Shown here: positions 43,884 to 52,828 of the stretch, piece by piece
How the letters are laid out: each line of letters opens with the position of its first letter
How positions within the stretch are numbered: the stretch's first letter is position 1
NCBI GenBank assembly: GCA_016888885.1
Contig: CP069437.1
Span: forward strand, 2,418,001 to 2,482,000
DNA: 64,000 bases
Reading direction: 5' to 3'
From: Faucicola sp902506215
Lineage (GTDB): Bacteria; Pseudomonadota; Gammaproteobacteria; Pseudomonadales; Moraxellaceae
Position numbers and translations under genes: made by a program
Notes under the pieces: generated by a model
The model's database searches: none
The model's input: only the letters and a program-made list of their open reading frames with translations
What the model was told of the DNA's origin: nothing

Positions 43884-46694
43884 ATGTTAGGCAAAATGAT
43901 AGGCAAGGTTATTGGCACCAAAAACGACCGTGAGCTTAAGCGAATGCGTAAGTTGGTCGACAAAATCAACGCCTTAGAACCCAAAATCCAGCCCCTCTCT
44001 GACGAAGCATTAAAACAGAAAACTGCGGAATTTAAAACCCAATTTGAGCAGGGTACTAGCCTAGATGCCATTTTACCTGAAGCCTTTGCGGTCTGTCGTG
44101 AAGCCTCAAGCCGTGTCCTTGGCATGCGTCACTACGATGTACAGCTCATCGGGGGTATCACCCTGCATGAAGGTAAAATCGCCGAGATGCGCACGGGTGA
44201 AGGTAAAACCTTGATGGCAACGCTTGCGATATATCTCAACGCGATTAGCGGTAAAGGCGTGCATGTGGTCACCGTCAATGACTACTTGGCAAGGCGTGAT
44301 GCCGAACTAAACCGCCCGTTGTTTGACTTTTTGGGCTTGACTGTCGGCGTGATTTACTCACAACAAGACCCGATGGAAAAATTTGAGGCCTATGCCGCAG
44401 ATATTACCTACGGTACCAACAACGAATACGGCTTTGACTACCTGCGTGACAATATGGTATTTAGCCTAGATGAGAAAAAACAGCGCGGACTCAACTATTG
44501 TATCATCGATGAGATTGACTCGATTTTGATTGATGAAGCGCGTACGCCGCTGATTATCTCGGGTCAAGCCGAAGACTCATCGGCTATGTACCGGCTGATT
44601 GACACCATCATCCCGCGCCTTAAACGTTCAGAAACCGAAGAAGGCAACCGCGAAAACCGTGAGCAGGATTTTTGGATTGATGAAAAAAATCGCCAAATCG
44701 AAATCAGCGAAAAAGGCTACGAGAAAATCGAAAAATTCTTGGTGGAAAAAGGCGAGCTTGGTGAAAACGAGAGCCTATATAGCCCAGCGCGCTTGCCACT
44801 ACTAGCCCATGTCCAAGCCGCGATTCGTGCGCACCATTTATTTGTTAAAAACATTCACTATATCGTGCATGAAGGCGAAGTCATCATTGTCGATGAAAAC
44901 ACAGGGCGTACCATGCCCGGTCGCCGCTGGTCAGAAGGGTTGCACCAAGCAGTTGAAGCCAAAGAACAGGTTGAAATCCAAGCCGAAAACCAAACCCTTG
45001 CCACCACGACATTCCAAAATTATTTCCGTCTGTATGACAAACTCTCAGGCATGACGGGTACAGCCGATACCGAAGCTGCGGAGTTTAAACAAACTTACGA
45101 TTTAGATGTGGTGATTATCCCAACCCACAAACCGATTCAGCGTATCGACCTTGATGACCAAATTTTCTTAAGTAAAATGGGCAAATATCAAGGCATCATC
45201 CGCGAAATCAAACGCATTCAAGAAAAACAGGCGCCGATTTTGGTGGGGACGGCAACCATTGAAGCCAGTGAAGTGCTTTCAGAGTTGTTGACGCAAGAAG
45301 GCATTCAACATAACGTCCTCAATGCCAAACAGCACGAGCGTGAAGCCGATATTATCGCGCAAGCGGGTAGGCCTAATGCGGTCACTATTGCCACCAACAT
45401 GGCAGGTCGCGGTACCGATATTATCTTGGGGGGTAACTGGCAAGCCGAGCTCGCCAAAATCGACAACGTCACCCCTGAAATGAAACAGCAAGCCCATGCC
45501 GAATGGCAAGTGCGAAACCAACAAGTGCTAGAGGCGGGTGGTTTACATATCATCGGGTCTGAGCGTCACGAATCGCGCCGTATTGATAACCAATTACGCG
45601 GTCGTGCCGGTCGTCAAGGTGACCCTGGGGAGTCACGCTTTTTCTTGTCGCTTGAAGATGACTTGATGCGGATTTTCGCTGGCGATCGCGTGGTCAATAT
45701 GATGCGCGCCATGGGGCTAAAAGAAGACGAAGCCATTGAGCACAAAATGGTATCACGCTCGATTGAAAACGCCCAAAGGAAAGTGGAAAACCGCGACTTT
45801 GATGCCCGTAAGAGCCTACTCAAATACGATGACGTTGCCAACGAACAACGTAAGGTTATCTATAAACAGCGCGATGAACTGCTTGCCCAAAGTAATCTAC
45901 AAGCAGCTATCGAAGCGATGCACTACGATGTGTACAATGCCTTGATTGACCAGTTCGTGCCACCCGGTTCGATTGATGACCAATGGGACATTGATGGGCT
46001 TGAAGACGAGCTTGAAAGTGAGTTTCGTATTCATATGCCAATCAATGACTGGCTAGATGCCGATCGTCGTTTGGATGAAGAAGGTTTACGCCAAAAAATC
46101 ATTGAGGCTGCGTTACTCAACTACCGCGCTCGCCGTGAGCAAATGGGCGAGGAAAATGCCGCCCAGCTTGAGCGTCACTTTATGCTATCTAGCTTAGATA
46201 AGCATTGGAAAGAACATCTAAACCAAATGGATCAACTGCGTAAAGGGATTCATCTGCGAGGCTATGCGCAAAAAAATCCTGAGCAAGAATATAAATCTGA
46301 AGCCTTCTCATTATTCCAAAGTATGCTCGGTGCTATCAAGTCTGAAACCGTGCAAGATTTAGCGCGTGTGCATATCCCAACGCCAGAAGAAATCGCTGAG
46401 CTTGAGCGCCAGCAACGTGAACAAGCCGAGATGATGCGTCTGCATTTTGAGCACCAAGAAATGAATGGCGTGACCGGTGAGCTAAGTGACGATGAAGACA
46501 TGATTGCGCGTAATAGCCAGCAACGCACGCGAGCCACGTATTCATTTGGTCTAAGCGGCTCAGCAGCAGCAACCGCGAGTCCAGAGATGGCTGAAAATGG
46601 TGACAATCCGTATGCCAACTTAGCGATTAGCCGAAATGCCCCTTGTCCATGTGGTTCGGGGTTAAAATACAAGCAATGCCATGGTAAAATTTAA
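43884..46694 (+). CDS. secA: Preprotein translocase ATPase SecA
   Basis: 936 residues. SecA drives secreted preproteins through SecYEG (secY is at 13069). The helicase-like motor has Walker A MRTGEGKT with K108, Walker B-like IDEIDSILIDEARTPL, and TNMAGRGTD. The preprotein-binding and helical scaffold regions are in order, and the C-terminus ends in the zinc-binding motif CPCGSGLKYKQCH that binds SecB and phospholipid. Normal length (E. coli 901, slightly longer here because of the linker before the zinc motif). Confidence 0.98.
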   Translation: MLGKMIGKVIGTKNDRELKRMRKLVDKINALEPKIQPLSDEALKQKTAEFKTQFEQGTSLDAILPEAFAVCREASSRVLGMRHYDVQLIGGITLHEGKIAEMRTGEGKTLMATLAIYLNAISGKGVHVVTVNDYLARRDAELNRPLFDFLGLTVGVIYSQQDPMEKFEAYAADITYGTNNEYGFDYLRDNMVFSLDEKKQRGLNYCIIDEIDSILIDEARTPLIISGQAEDSSAMYRLIDTIIPRLKRSETEEGNRENREQDFWIDEKNRQIEISEKGYEKIEKFLVEKGELGENESLYSPARLPLLAHVQAAIRAHHLFVKNIHYIVHEGEVIIVDENTGRTMPGRRWSEGLHQAVEAKEQVEIQAENQTLATTTFQNYFRLYDKLSGMTGTADTEAAEFKQTYDLDVVIIPTHKPIQRIDLDDQIFLSKMGKYQGIIREIKRIQEKQAPILVGTATIEASEVLSELLTQEGIQHNVLNAKQHEREADIIAQAGRPNAVTIATNMAGRGTDIILGGNWQAELAKIDNVTPEMKQQAHAEWQVRNQQVLEAGGLHIIGSERHESRRIDNQLRGRAGRQGDPGESRFFLSLEDDLMRIFAGDRVVNMMRAMGLKEDEAIEHKMVSRSIENAQRKVENRDFDARKSLLKYDDVANEQRKVIYKQRDELLAQSNLQAAIEAMHYDVYNALIDQFVPPGSIDDQWDIDGLEDELESEFRIHMPINDWLDADRRLDEEGLRQKIIEAALLNYRARREQMGEENAAQLERHFMLSSLDKHWKEHLNQMDQLRKGIHLRGYAQKNPEQEYKSEAFSLFQSMLGAIKSETVQDLARVHIPTPEEIAELERQQREQAEMMRLHFEHQEMNGVTGELSDDEDMIARNSQQRTRATYSFGLSGSAAATASPEMAENGDNPYANLAISRNAPCPCGSGLKYKQCHGKI

Positions 46695-46810
46695 GGTGAT
46701 ATCATTATCATCTTTAAATTGGCAACCTCATTGATTGAACAATTTTTACTATATTAGGCTATCAAGTACGTTATCGGGCTGAGCGATTTATTGATAGTAG
46801 AGGAATACCC

Positions 46811-47236
46811 ATGCAAAACACACTAGCAAAAATCACTATGCTGAGTTTAGTATCGGCGCTTACGTTGACAGCTTGTGATAAAAAGACTGATAGCACAGAC
46901 AACGCGGCGGCAGCATCAGCGGCAGAATCACAAGCCGTACCAATGTCAGCTGCGCCTGCCGATGAAAAAAATAGCGCCGCTGTGACCGAAGCCAATGCCA
47001 CCGTAGATACTGGTCCTGACGCTACCAACGCCAGTGGCACGGCGACCACTGTTGATGCGATGCCAGCGAGTAGTATCGAAGCAGAATCAGCAGAAGATGG
47101 CGGCGCGGATAATTCAGCCATGGATAAAATTACCGAAAATGATACCGTGATTGATAATGCGCCTGCCTCGCCCAATGCACCAAAAGCCAGCGATGATGCA
47201 GTGCCTGCCGTCGGTAACCAAAAGGTTGGTCAATAA
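46811..47236 (+). CDS. Low-complexity lipoprotein
   Basis: 141 residues. MQNTLAKITMLSLVSALTLTAC is a lipoprotein signal with lipobox LTAC and lipidated Cys22, followed by DKK. The remainder is made almost wholly of Ala, Asp, Ser, Glu, Thr and Val, with no predicted fold, and is probably disordered and acidic. I recognise no family. GAGGAA lies before the ATG and a bidirectional terminator after the stop. Confidence 0.7.
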   Translation: MQNTLAKITMLSLVSALTLTACDKKTDSTDNAAAASAAESQAVPMSAAPADEKNSAAVTEANATVDTGPDATNASGTATTVDAMPASSIEAESAEDGGADNSAMDKITENDTVIDNAPASPNAPKASDDAVPAVGNQKVGQ

Positions 47237-47249
47237 CAACTAAACCCAC

Positions 47250-47279
47250 AAAAAAAGCTGACACCCATCAGCTTTTTTT
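47250..47279. terminator. Bidirectional terminator
   Basis: AAAAAAAGCTGA at 47250-47261 pairs with TCAGCTTTTTTT at 47268-47279. It serves the lipoprotein gene and, on the other strand, rsmJ. Confidence 0.9.
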
Positions 47280-47305
47280 AACATGGCAACTGGACGCTAT
47301 TCAAA

Positions 47306-48106
47306 CTAAATGCGGCTCAAATAATTATCAAAACGCACGATATCATTTGATAGGCTTAGGTTAGGCGATTGGTCCGCAAGAAAAGGCGCTGATTTAGGTC
47401 GTTTGACTACCACCATACCCTGTGGGGTTATTTGTGCCAACGCCGCCGACAATAATTGTTGGGCTTGTGCAATGGACGGTGGGGTCGTCACAGTATGCAA
47501 CATCTGCATATGTTTATTTACCGCTGATTTATAGCTATCAGCGGGAAACATCGGATCTAGATAGACACGGTCGGCTTTAGGCAATTTAGCCAGCAACTCT
47601 ATGGCATCGCCATGATAAATCGTTAATCGACTCATCAATTTTTGCCAGTTGCGATGCTGCGCCATTTTTTGCTGTTCCAGTTGCAGTAGCAAAAACATAA
47701 GTGGCTGCTGTTCAAGCAACGTCACACTGGCACCGATACTTGCCAAGATTAGGCTATCATGCCCAAATCCTGCGGTGGCATCAATGACAGTCATGTTAGC
47801 TTGTAGCTGCATGGCTTTGAGTAGCAGTTCAGTTTTTTTGCCCGCTTTGACCACCCGCTGTTGTAGGTTTTGCCAATTGGGGCTGACTTTCATGCCCGCT
47901 GCGATGACAAAAACATCGCCTACCTCATCAATCAGCACACTGTTATCATCGACTGATTTCAGCCATTTTTGAGTTACTTTGCTAGTAATCTTTTGTGGTT
48001 GTAAATTGACGGATAAAGGGGCGAGTATGGTTTCGACGTTTGCCAAACGCTGCTCGCTTGGCAAAGTGTCAACATAATACAGTTGGATTGATTGATGAGA
48101 TAGCAT
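47306..48106 (-). CDS. rsmJ: 16S rRNA (guanine-1516-N2)-methyltransferase
   Basis: 266 residues. The S-adenosylmethionine site is DATAGFGHDSLILAS, and the catalytic VYLDPMFP is of the (D/N)PP(Y/F) kind. These are the RsmJ (YhiQ) signatures. The N-terminal region is longer than in E. coli. It starts 6 bases after uppP, within a tsaB-uppP-rsmJ run on the minus strand. Confidence 0.93.
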   Translation of the reverse strand: MLSHQSIQLYYVDTLPSEQRLANVETILAPLSVNLQPQKITSKVTQKWLKSVDDNSVLIDEVGDVFVIAAGMKVSPNWQNLQQRVVKAGKKTELLLKAMQLQANMTVIDATAGFGHDSLILASIGASVTLLEQQPLMFLLLQLEQQKMAQHRNWQKLMSRLTIYHGDAIELLAKLPKADRVYLDPMFPADSYKSAVNKHMQMLHTVTTPPSIAQAQQLLSAALAQITPQGMVVVKRPKSAPFLADQSPNLSLSNDIVRFDNYLSRI

Positions 48107-48112
48107 AGGGAT

Positions 48113-48949
48113 TTAAATATAGCCCAGCATACCAGCGATGAGTACCAGTACGCCTACCACGATGCGCCACCAAGCAAAAATCGTAAAATCACGGGTACTA
48201 ACCCAGTTAACCAACCATTTGATGAAAATCATAGCAAAAATAAATGAGACCACCACACCCACTGCCATGATGGTCCAGTCTTCAGCGCTGGTTAAAATAT
48301 GATGGTTTTTGGTCAGGTCTAATAGCCCAGCACCTACTAATACAGGAATCCCTAAGAAGAAAGAATACTCCGCAGACGCCTTACGTGATACCCCTAAAAA
48401 TAAGGAACCAATAATCGTAGAGCCTGAGCGAGAAGTACCAGGAATCAAGGCAAGACATTGAATCAAACCAATGATAATCGCCGTTTTAATATCAATATCT
48501 TCCGCTTCGGCATATTTGACCGTATGTTTATGTTGTTGGCGCTCTGCCCAAAAGATAATCAAACCACCGACAATCAATGAGATTGCCACCACGGTTGGGT
48601 TAAACAACGCCGCTTTTAACGCTTTATCAAACATCAAACCTATCAGCATAATCGGAATGGTGGAAATAATCAGCGAGATGCCCAATTGACGCGGGTTTTT
48701 ACGCTCAGGGTCTTTACCTGTAATCAGTCCCATCAAGGCACGCCATAACCGTCCCCAGTACAAATAAATTACCGCTGAAATCGCACCCAGCTGAATGACG
48801 ACAATAAACAAATCGGCTTTGTCTTTGGTCCAAAAATTTAACAGAGAATCGGCAAGAATTAAATGTCCGGTACTTGAAATCGGTAAAAATTCGGTAATGC
48901 CCTCAACCATGCCCATGATGATGGCTTTAAAAATCAAAATAAGATCCAT
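48113..48949 (-). CDS. uppP: Undecaprenyl-diphosphatase (BacA/UppP)
   Basis: 278 residues, eight or so membrane helices. UppP dephosphorylates undecaprenyl diphosphate to recycle the lipid carrier of cell-wall synthesis; extra copies give bacitracin tolerance. Its two active-site motifs are EGITEFLPISSTGH near the N-terminus and PGTSRSGSTI in the second half. Normal length. Confidence 0.96.
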   Translation of the reverse strand: MDLILIFKAIIMGMVEGITEFLPISSTGHLILADSLLNFWTKDKADLFIVVIQLGAISAVIYLYWGRLWRALMGLITGKDPERKNPRQLGISLIISTIPIMLIGLMFDKALKAALFNPTVVAISLIVGGLIIFWAERQQHKHTVKYAEAEDIDIKTAIIIGLIQCLALIPGTSRSGSTIIGSLFLGVSRKASAEYSFFLGIPVLVGAGLLDLTKNHHILTSAEDWTIMAVGVVVSFIFAMIFIKWLVNWVSTRDFTIFAWWRIVVGVLVLIAGMLGYI

Positions 48950-49062
48950 AACGTATCCAACAATGTTAGTTATTAACAGTCAACGCTAAAAATTTTTGCG
49001 CTTATAACAAGATAAAGGGTAGCGAGTCAAACTTAACACAATATGAGTAATCAGCCGATAAA

Positions 49063-49734
49063 TTAAGTCTGTTTTTGTTCGGCTAGGGTTTTCCACGCAT
49101 TATTTCTTAAATAAACCGGCAATGCCAGCTCAGCAGGAACAGATTGATGCTGCTGATACAAGGTTAGCCCAAGTTTGGCGATGATAACCGCTGATGGGCG
49201 AATATCGGCAAAGATGGTCTGACCTAGCTGCGCATTGACCAAGGTTGCGCCATTGCCTACTAAGGCTAAGTCTTTGTCTATCACACTGTCATAATCAAGC
49301 AAATGCTCAGTAGCGCCTGCCATAAGCTGCATGATACCATCGCTCATGGCGTATTCACCGGCGTACACTTGGTTCATGCGCGCATCTGTCAGCGCCAATA
49401 CGTGGGGGCTTTGGTGTAGTTCAAATGCCGATTGGGCGATAGCTTGCAGGCTTGATACAGGCAAACAAGGCACATCATGGGCAAAGGCGATGGCTTGCGC
49501 TACCGCCGTATTAATGCGTATGCCACTAAAAGCACCGGGACCTCGATTAAAAGCAATCGCAGTCAGTTGTGACCAATCAATCGATGATGCTGTCATCAGC
49601 GCGTGTATCATCGGCAAAATTTGCTGGGTTTGTAAACGATTTCCCGTAAGGGTCTGTTCAGCGACGACATTACCTGCTAAGTCCACGAATGCCACTGAGC
49701 ATTGGTCAAACACACTTTCAAGTGCCAAAATCAT
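49063..49734 (-). CDS. tsaB: tRNA threonylcarbamoyladenosine protein TsaB
   Basis: 223 residues of the ASKHA fold. ILALESVFDQCSVAF at the start and NRGPGAFSGIRI are TsaB marks. With TsaD and TsaE it transfers threonylcarbamoyl to A37 of ANN-decoding tRNAs. It lacks the metal-binding His pair of TsaD, as expected. First gene of the tsaB-uppP-rsmJ run; 113 bases separate it from uppP. Confidence 0.94.
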   Translation of the reverse strand: MILALESVFDQCSVAFVDLAGNVVAEQTLTGNRLQTQQILPMIHALMTASSIDWSQLTAIAFNRGPGAFSGIRINTAVAQAIAFAHDVPCLPVSSLQAIAQSAFELHQSPHVLALTDARMNQVYAGEYAMSDGIMQLMAGATEHLLDYDSVIDKDLALVGNGATLVNAQLGQTIFADIRPSAVIIAKLGLTLYQQHQSVPAELALPVYLRNNAWKTLAEQKQT

Positions 49735-50079
49735 AACAAATTGCCTTTACCGTTTGTAGCAATCATGCGCTTACAGCACACAAATTTTGCCTAAAAAATT
49801 GCTTGGTATGATACCACTAAAAACAAATTTGAGCATAATTTAGTTAACAGGGATTTAAGCAAAAATGCCCTCAATCCCATCAATAAAATGCTATAATCCT
49901 TGCTATTTTTAGGGATTTAAAGCCAATGCATTAAAGTTGATAGCTAATGGTTAACAATGGTTTGCAAAGTCACTCAAAGTCACTCACAGTCACTTTGCTG
50001 CACAATTTTTATAACGTGTGTTATAGCATGTTTTATTAGCGTGTTAAGTTTTATTTTCGGTTAAATGGGTAGATAGGTT
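49735..50079. other. 345-base divergent gap with a 10-bp triplicate repeat
   Basis: The gap lies between tsaB (minus) and the MBL-fold gene (plus). It contains three tandem 10-bp units, CAAAGTCACT (49965-49974, 49975-49984) and CACAGTCACT (49985-49994), bounded by the inverted pair GCAAAGT (49964-49970) and ACTTTGC (49992-49998). TATAAT at 49892-49897 is a -10 candidate without a good -35. ATAAC-GTGT-GTTAT at about 50010-50024 is a small hairpin. No gene seen. Confidence 0.55.
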
Positions 50080-50895
50080 ATGAGCGGTAAAATAATTTTT
50101 GATAATGGCAAGCATCAGTGCATTATGTTTAGTGATTTGGTAAAAGGTGACGGTATTCAGTCCAATCAATTTTTAATTTTGCACTCAGATGAGGAAACTG
50201 TCGGCGCGGTTATTGACCCAGGTGGTGATTTGACCTATACGCCGCTAACCCTAGCACTGCTCAAACATACTGATATAAAGCATATCCGCTATGTGATTGG
50301 CTCACACCAAGACCCTGATATCATTGCGTCATTGCCGCGTTGGTTATTGCATACCCAAGCCAATATCGTCATCTCAAGGTTGTGGGAGCGTTTTTTACCG
50401 CATCTTAACTCCGCGTTTACTACTGACCGTCTGCAAGAAGGGTATCTTAAGCGCTTGATTGCGCTGCCGGATGAAGGCGCGGTGTTGCCTTTGGGTAAAA
50501 CCCAGTTGTTTGCTTTGCCTGCGCACTTTCTGCATTCAGAAGGTAATTTTCAGTTTTATGACCCCATCAGCAAAATTTTATTTTCAGGCGATATGGGGGC
50601 TTCGTTGCTCGGTGATGCAAATGTGCCAGTGGAAGATTTTGATTCCCATATTCCGACCATGCGAGGGTTTCATCAGCGCTACATGGTCAGTAATAAAGTC
50701 ACCCGTTTTTGGGCAGAAGCGGTTCGACAGTTAGATGTCGAGATGATTGTGCCGCAGCATGGCAAATCTTTTGTTGGCAAAGCCATGATTAATCGCTTTT
50801 TGGATTGGATAGGCAATTTGCCTTGCGGGGTTGATTTGCTCACACAAAACGATTATGACTATGCAGGGCTGATTAATAGTGTTAAAGTTGACTAA
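50080..50895 (+). CDS. Flavodiiron-like MBL-fold (ODP-type) protein
   Basis: 271 residues with the metallo-beta-lactamase fold of flavodiiron proteins but without the flavodoxin domain. Likely di-iron ligands are H76, D78 and D80 in GSHQDPD, H149 (AHFLH), D171 (SGDMG) and H227 (PQHG). The first motif differs from the HxExDH of FprA: Glu is Asp, and the last His is missing (Ile). Stand-alone proteins of this kind are described as oxygen-binding di-iron sensors in some bacteria; the role here is unknown. The methyltransferase gene starts 16 bases downstream. Confidence 0.82.
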   Translation: MSGKIIFDNGKHQCIMFSDLVKGDGIQSNQFLILHSDEETVGAVIDPGGDLTYTPLTLALLKHTDIKHIRYVIGSHQDPDIIASLPRWLLHTQANIVISRLWERFLPHLNSAFTTDRLQEGYLKRLIALPDEGAVLPLGKTQLFALPAHFLHSEGNFQFYDPISKILFSGDMGASLLGDANVPVEDFDSHIPTMRGFHQRYMVSNKVTRFWAEAVRQLDVEMIVPQHGKSFVGKAMINRFLDWIGNLPCGVDLLTQNDYDYAGLINSVKVD

Positions 50896-50911
50896 TTTGT
50901 TGTTTTAGTCG

Positions 50912-51730
50912 ATGATGTTCTGTACTGTCACCCCTGTTTTTGAACAATTTGCCACCTCATACGATGCCGCCACGCCGATTCAATCGCAGGCGGCAGAGCA
51001 CTTGGCGCAGCTCATTGTGCGTTACCATACCGGCGTAACCGATATGTGCTTGGTTGATGTGGGCTGTGGCACAGGAAAATTGACTCAGGCGGTGATGTCA
51101 AAGTTTTTACAAAACGCAGCGTTAGCTTCCGCTCAGTTATATGGCGTCGATACTGCTGCCAGTATGCTTGCAATTTGGCAACAGCGAGTCGCGCATCTTT
51201 TGCCGATGCCGCAGTCATCTACCTCATCCCCACTAACTTCTCCAATGACGCTATACAGCCAAGCGCTTTGCGCCAATATGGCAGATATGGCATTGGCGAA
51301 TCAATCTGCCGATTTGGTGATGAGTAGTTTTGCCCTTCATTGGACGTCGCCAAGTGTTATCGCAGAACTTGGGCGCATTGTCAAAACCAAAGGTCAGCTG
51401 CATTTGGCGATTCCGGTGGCAGGCTCTTTTCATCAAGTCCGTCAGCGCTTTCCCAAGTTACCTGTTTTTGATTTTTTACCCAGTCAAGCTTGGCTAGCGG
51501 CGATAGAGACCTTGCGGCAACAGCGTCAAGGCACACTAATGTATCACACCGAGCAATCGTTTGCTTTTTCTTATGATAATTTAAAAAGTCTGTTAAAAAA
51601 TCTCAAGCAAATGGGCGGCGCCGTCTCTGGCAAAGACAGCATCGACACGGCGACATTTAGACGCTATCTGCAAGACCCATCGCCGATTGGGCTGGATTAC
51701 CAACTGCTGGTGATTGGCTTACAGCTGTAA
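50912..51730 (+). CDS. SAM-dependent methyltransferase, BioC-like
   Basis: 272 residues of class I methyltransferase fold. Motif I is VDVGCGTGKLT at about residues 46-56. The opening VFEQFATSYDAATPIQSQAA resembles BioC, which methylates malonyl-ACP to start biotin synthesis, and FALHWTSP fits the BioC post-II region. No other biotin gene is near, and two polar insertions (around LPMPQSSTSSP) make it longer than usual, so the assignment is tentative. Confidence 0.72.
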   Translation: MMFCTVTPVFEQFATSYDAATPIQSQAAEHLAQLIVRYHTGVTDMCLVDVGCGTGKLTQAVMSKFLQNAALASAQLYGVDTAASMLAIWQQRVAHLLPMPQSSTSSPLTSPMTLYSQALCANMADMALANQSADLVMSSFALHWTSPSVIAELGRIVKTKGQLHLAIPVAGSFHQVRQRFPKLPVFDFLPSQAWLAAIETLRQQRQGTLMYHTEQSFAFSYDNLKSLLKNLKQMGGAVSGKDSIDTATFRRYLQDPSPIGLDYQLLVIGLQL

Positions 51731-51838
51731 GGGTAACAAATTTATCGACGATTTGGCTAATATTTAGCGTTACACTATTGGTTAGCCACGCTAGCTTCAA
51801 CCTTCTATTCCTTTTTGATTAGTTTAATTAAACATGCT

Positions 51839-52750
51839 ATGACTACACACACTCTATCTTTTAAAGATAAGCTACAAGCCTATATTCACTTGACCCGATT
51901 TGATAAGCCTGTGGGCATTGAGCTGGTGTTTTGGTCGACTTTATGGGCGGTGTTTTTGGCGGCAAAAGGATTTGAGCAATTCCCACCTTGGCATGTGGTG
52001 GCAATCTTTGCGGTGGGTGCGGTGTTGATGCGAGCGGCAGGCTGTGCCATCAATGACTTTGCTGACAGAAAAGTCGATGGGCATGTGTCGCGAACCAAAG
52101 GTAGACCGCTGGCGGATGGGCGCTTGACGGGTAAAGAAGCGGTTTGGACGTTTTTAATTTTATCTTGGGTGAGTGCATCGCTATTGGTATTTTTGCCCGT
52201 GCAGGTTTTTATTTGGTCATTTGGTGCGGTGGCGCTGGCGTTTATCTACCCGTTTATGAAACGCTTTACCCATTTGCCGCAACTGTTTTTGGCGGCGGCT
52301 TTTGGCTGGGCGATTCCGATGGCGTATGTTGCGGTATCGCAAGTATTAACGGGGCAGACCGAGGTTGATATTTGGTGTTGGCTGCTGTTTGTCGGCTATA
52401 TGTGCTGGACGGTGGCGTATGATACCCAATATGCAATGGCAGATCGTGAGGATGATTTAAAAATTGGGGTCAAATCCACCGCGATTTTATTTGGTAAATA
52501 TGATGTGCTGATAATTAGCCTACTGCAAGGGATATTTTTGCTCAGTTTGGCGGGCGTGTTTTGGCATTATTTTGGCGCGCTTTCAGTGTTGGCGCTGCTA
52601 CCTATCGTTGCCATGTTTTACCGGCAAAATAAACAATGTCTGACCTATGACCGTAAACTTTGCTTTAACGCATTTTTAGATAACGTGTGGGTAGGGCGCT
52701 ATGTATTTTTGCTAATCGTGATACTCAGTGTATCGGCACTTCGAGGCTAA
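51839..52750 (+). CDS. ubiA: 4-hydroxybenzoate octaprenyltransferase
   Basis: About 303 residues, eight or nine membrane helices. UbiA attaches the polyprenyl tail to 4-hydroxybenzoate in ubiquinone synthesis. Both Asp-rich motifs are present: NDFADRKVDGHVSRTKGRPL and DTQYAMADREDDLKIGVKST. The frame is open 8 codons upstream, but ATG at 51839 (MTTHTLSFKDKLQAYI) fits the family. No strong ribosome binding site precedes either. ubiC, its usual partner, is not beside it. A strong terminator follows. Confidence 0.95.
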   Translation: MTTHTLSFKDKLQAYIHLTRFDKPVGIELVFWSTLWAVFLAAKGFEQFPPWHVVAIFAVGAVLMRAAGCAINDFADRKVDGHVSRTKGRPLADGRLTGKEAVWTFLILSWVSASLLVFLPVQVFIWSFGAVALAFIYPFMKRFTHLPQLFLAAAFGWAIPMAYVAVSQVLTGQTEVDIWCWLLFVGYMCWTVAYDTQYAMADREDDLKIGVKSTAILFGKYDVLIISLLQGIFLLSLAGVFWHYFGALSVLALLPIVAMFYRQNKQCLTYDRKLCFNAFLDNVWVGRYVFLLIVILSVSALRG

Positions 52751-52764
52751 ACTGTGATAAACAT

Positions 52765-52800
52765 AAAAAAACGCCTAAATTTGATTGTAGGCGTTTTTTT
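52765..52800. terminator. Bidirectional terminator after ubiA
   Basis: AAAAAAACGCCTA at 52765-52777 pairs with TAGGCGTTTTTTT at 52788-52800. Before the IS insertion it would also have served purN on the minus strand; the IS now separates it from purN by about 1 kb. Confidence 0.9.
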
Positions 52801-52821
52801 TGACTATAACTATAATTTGAC

Positions 52822-52828
52822 TATAACC
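52822..52828. repeat. Target-site duplication, left copy
   Basis: TATAACC, matched at 53811-53817 on the other side of the IS. It also lies in a second copy of TTTGACTATAAC (52799-52810 and 52816-52827), a 12-bp direct repeat that predates the insertion. Confidence 0.88.

Noticed and set aside
49735..50079. CRISPR-like array because of the 10-bp repeats
   Set aside because: Units are too short and have no spacers; there are no cas genes.
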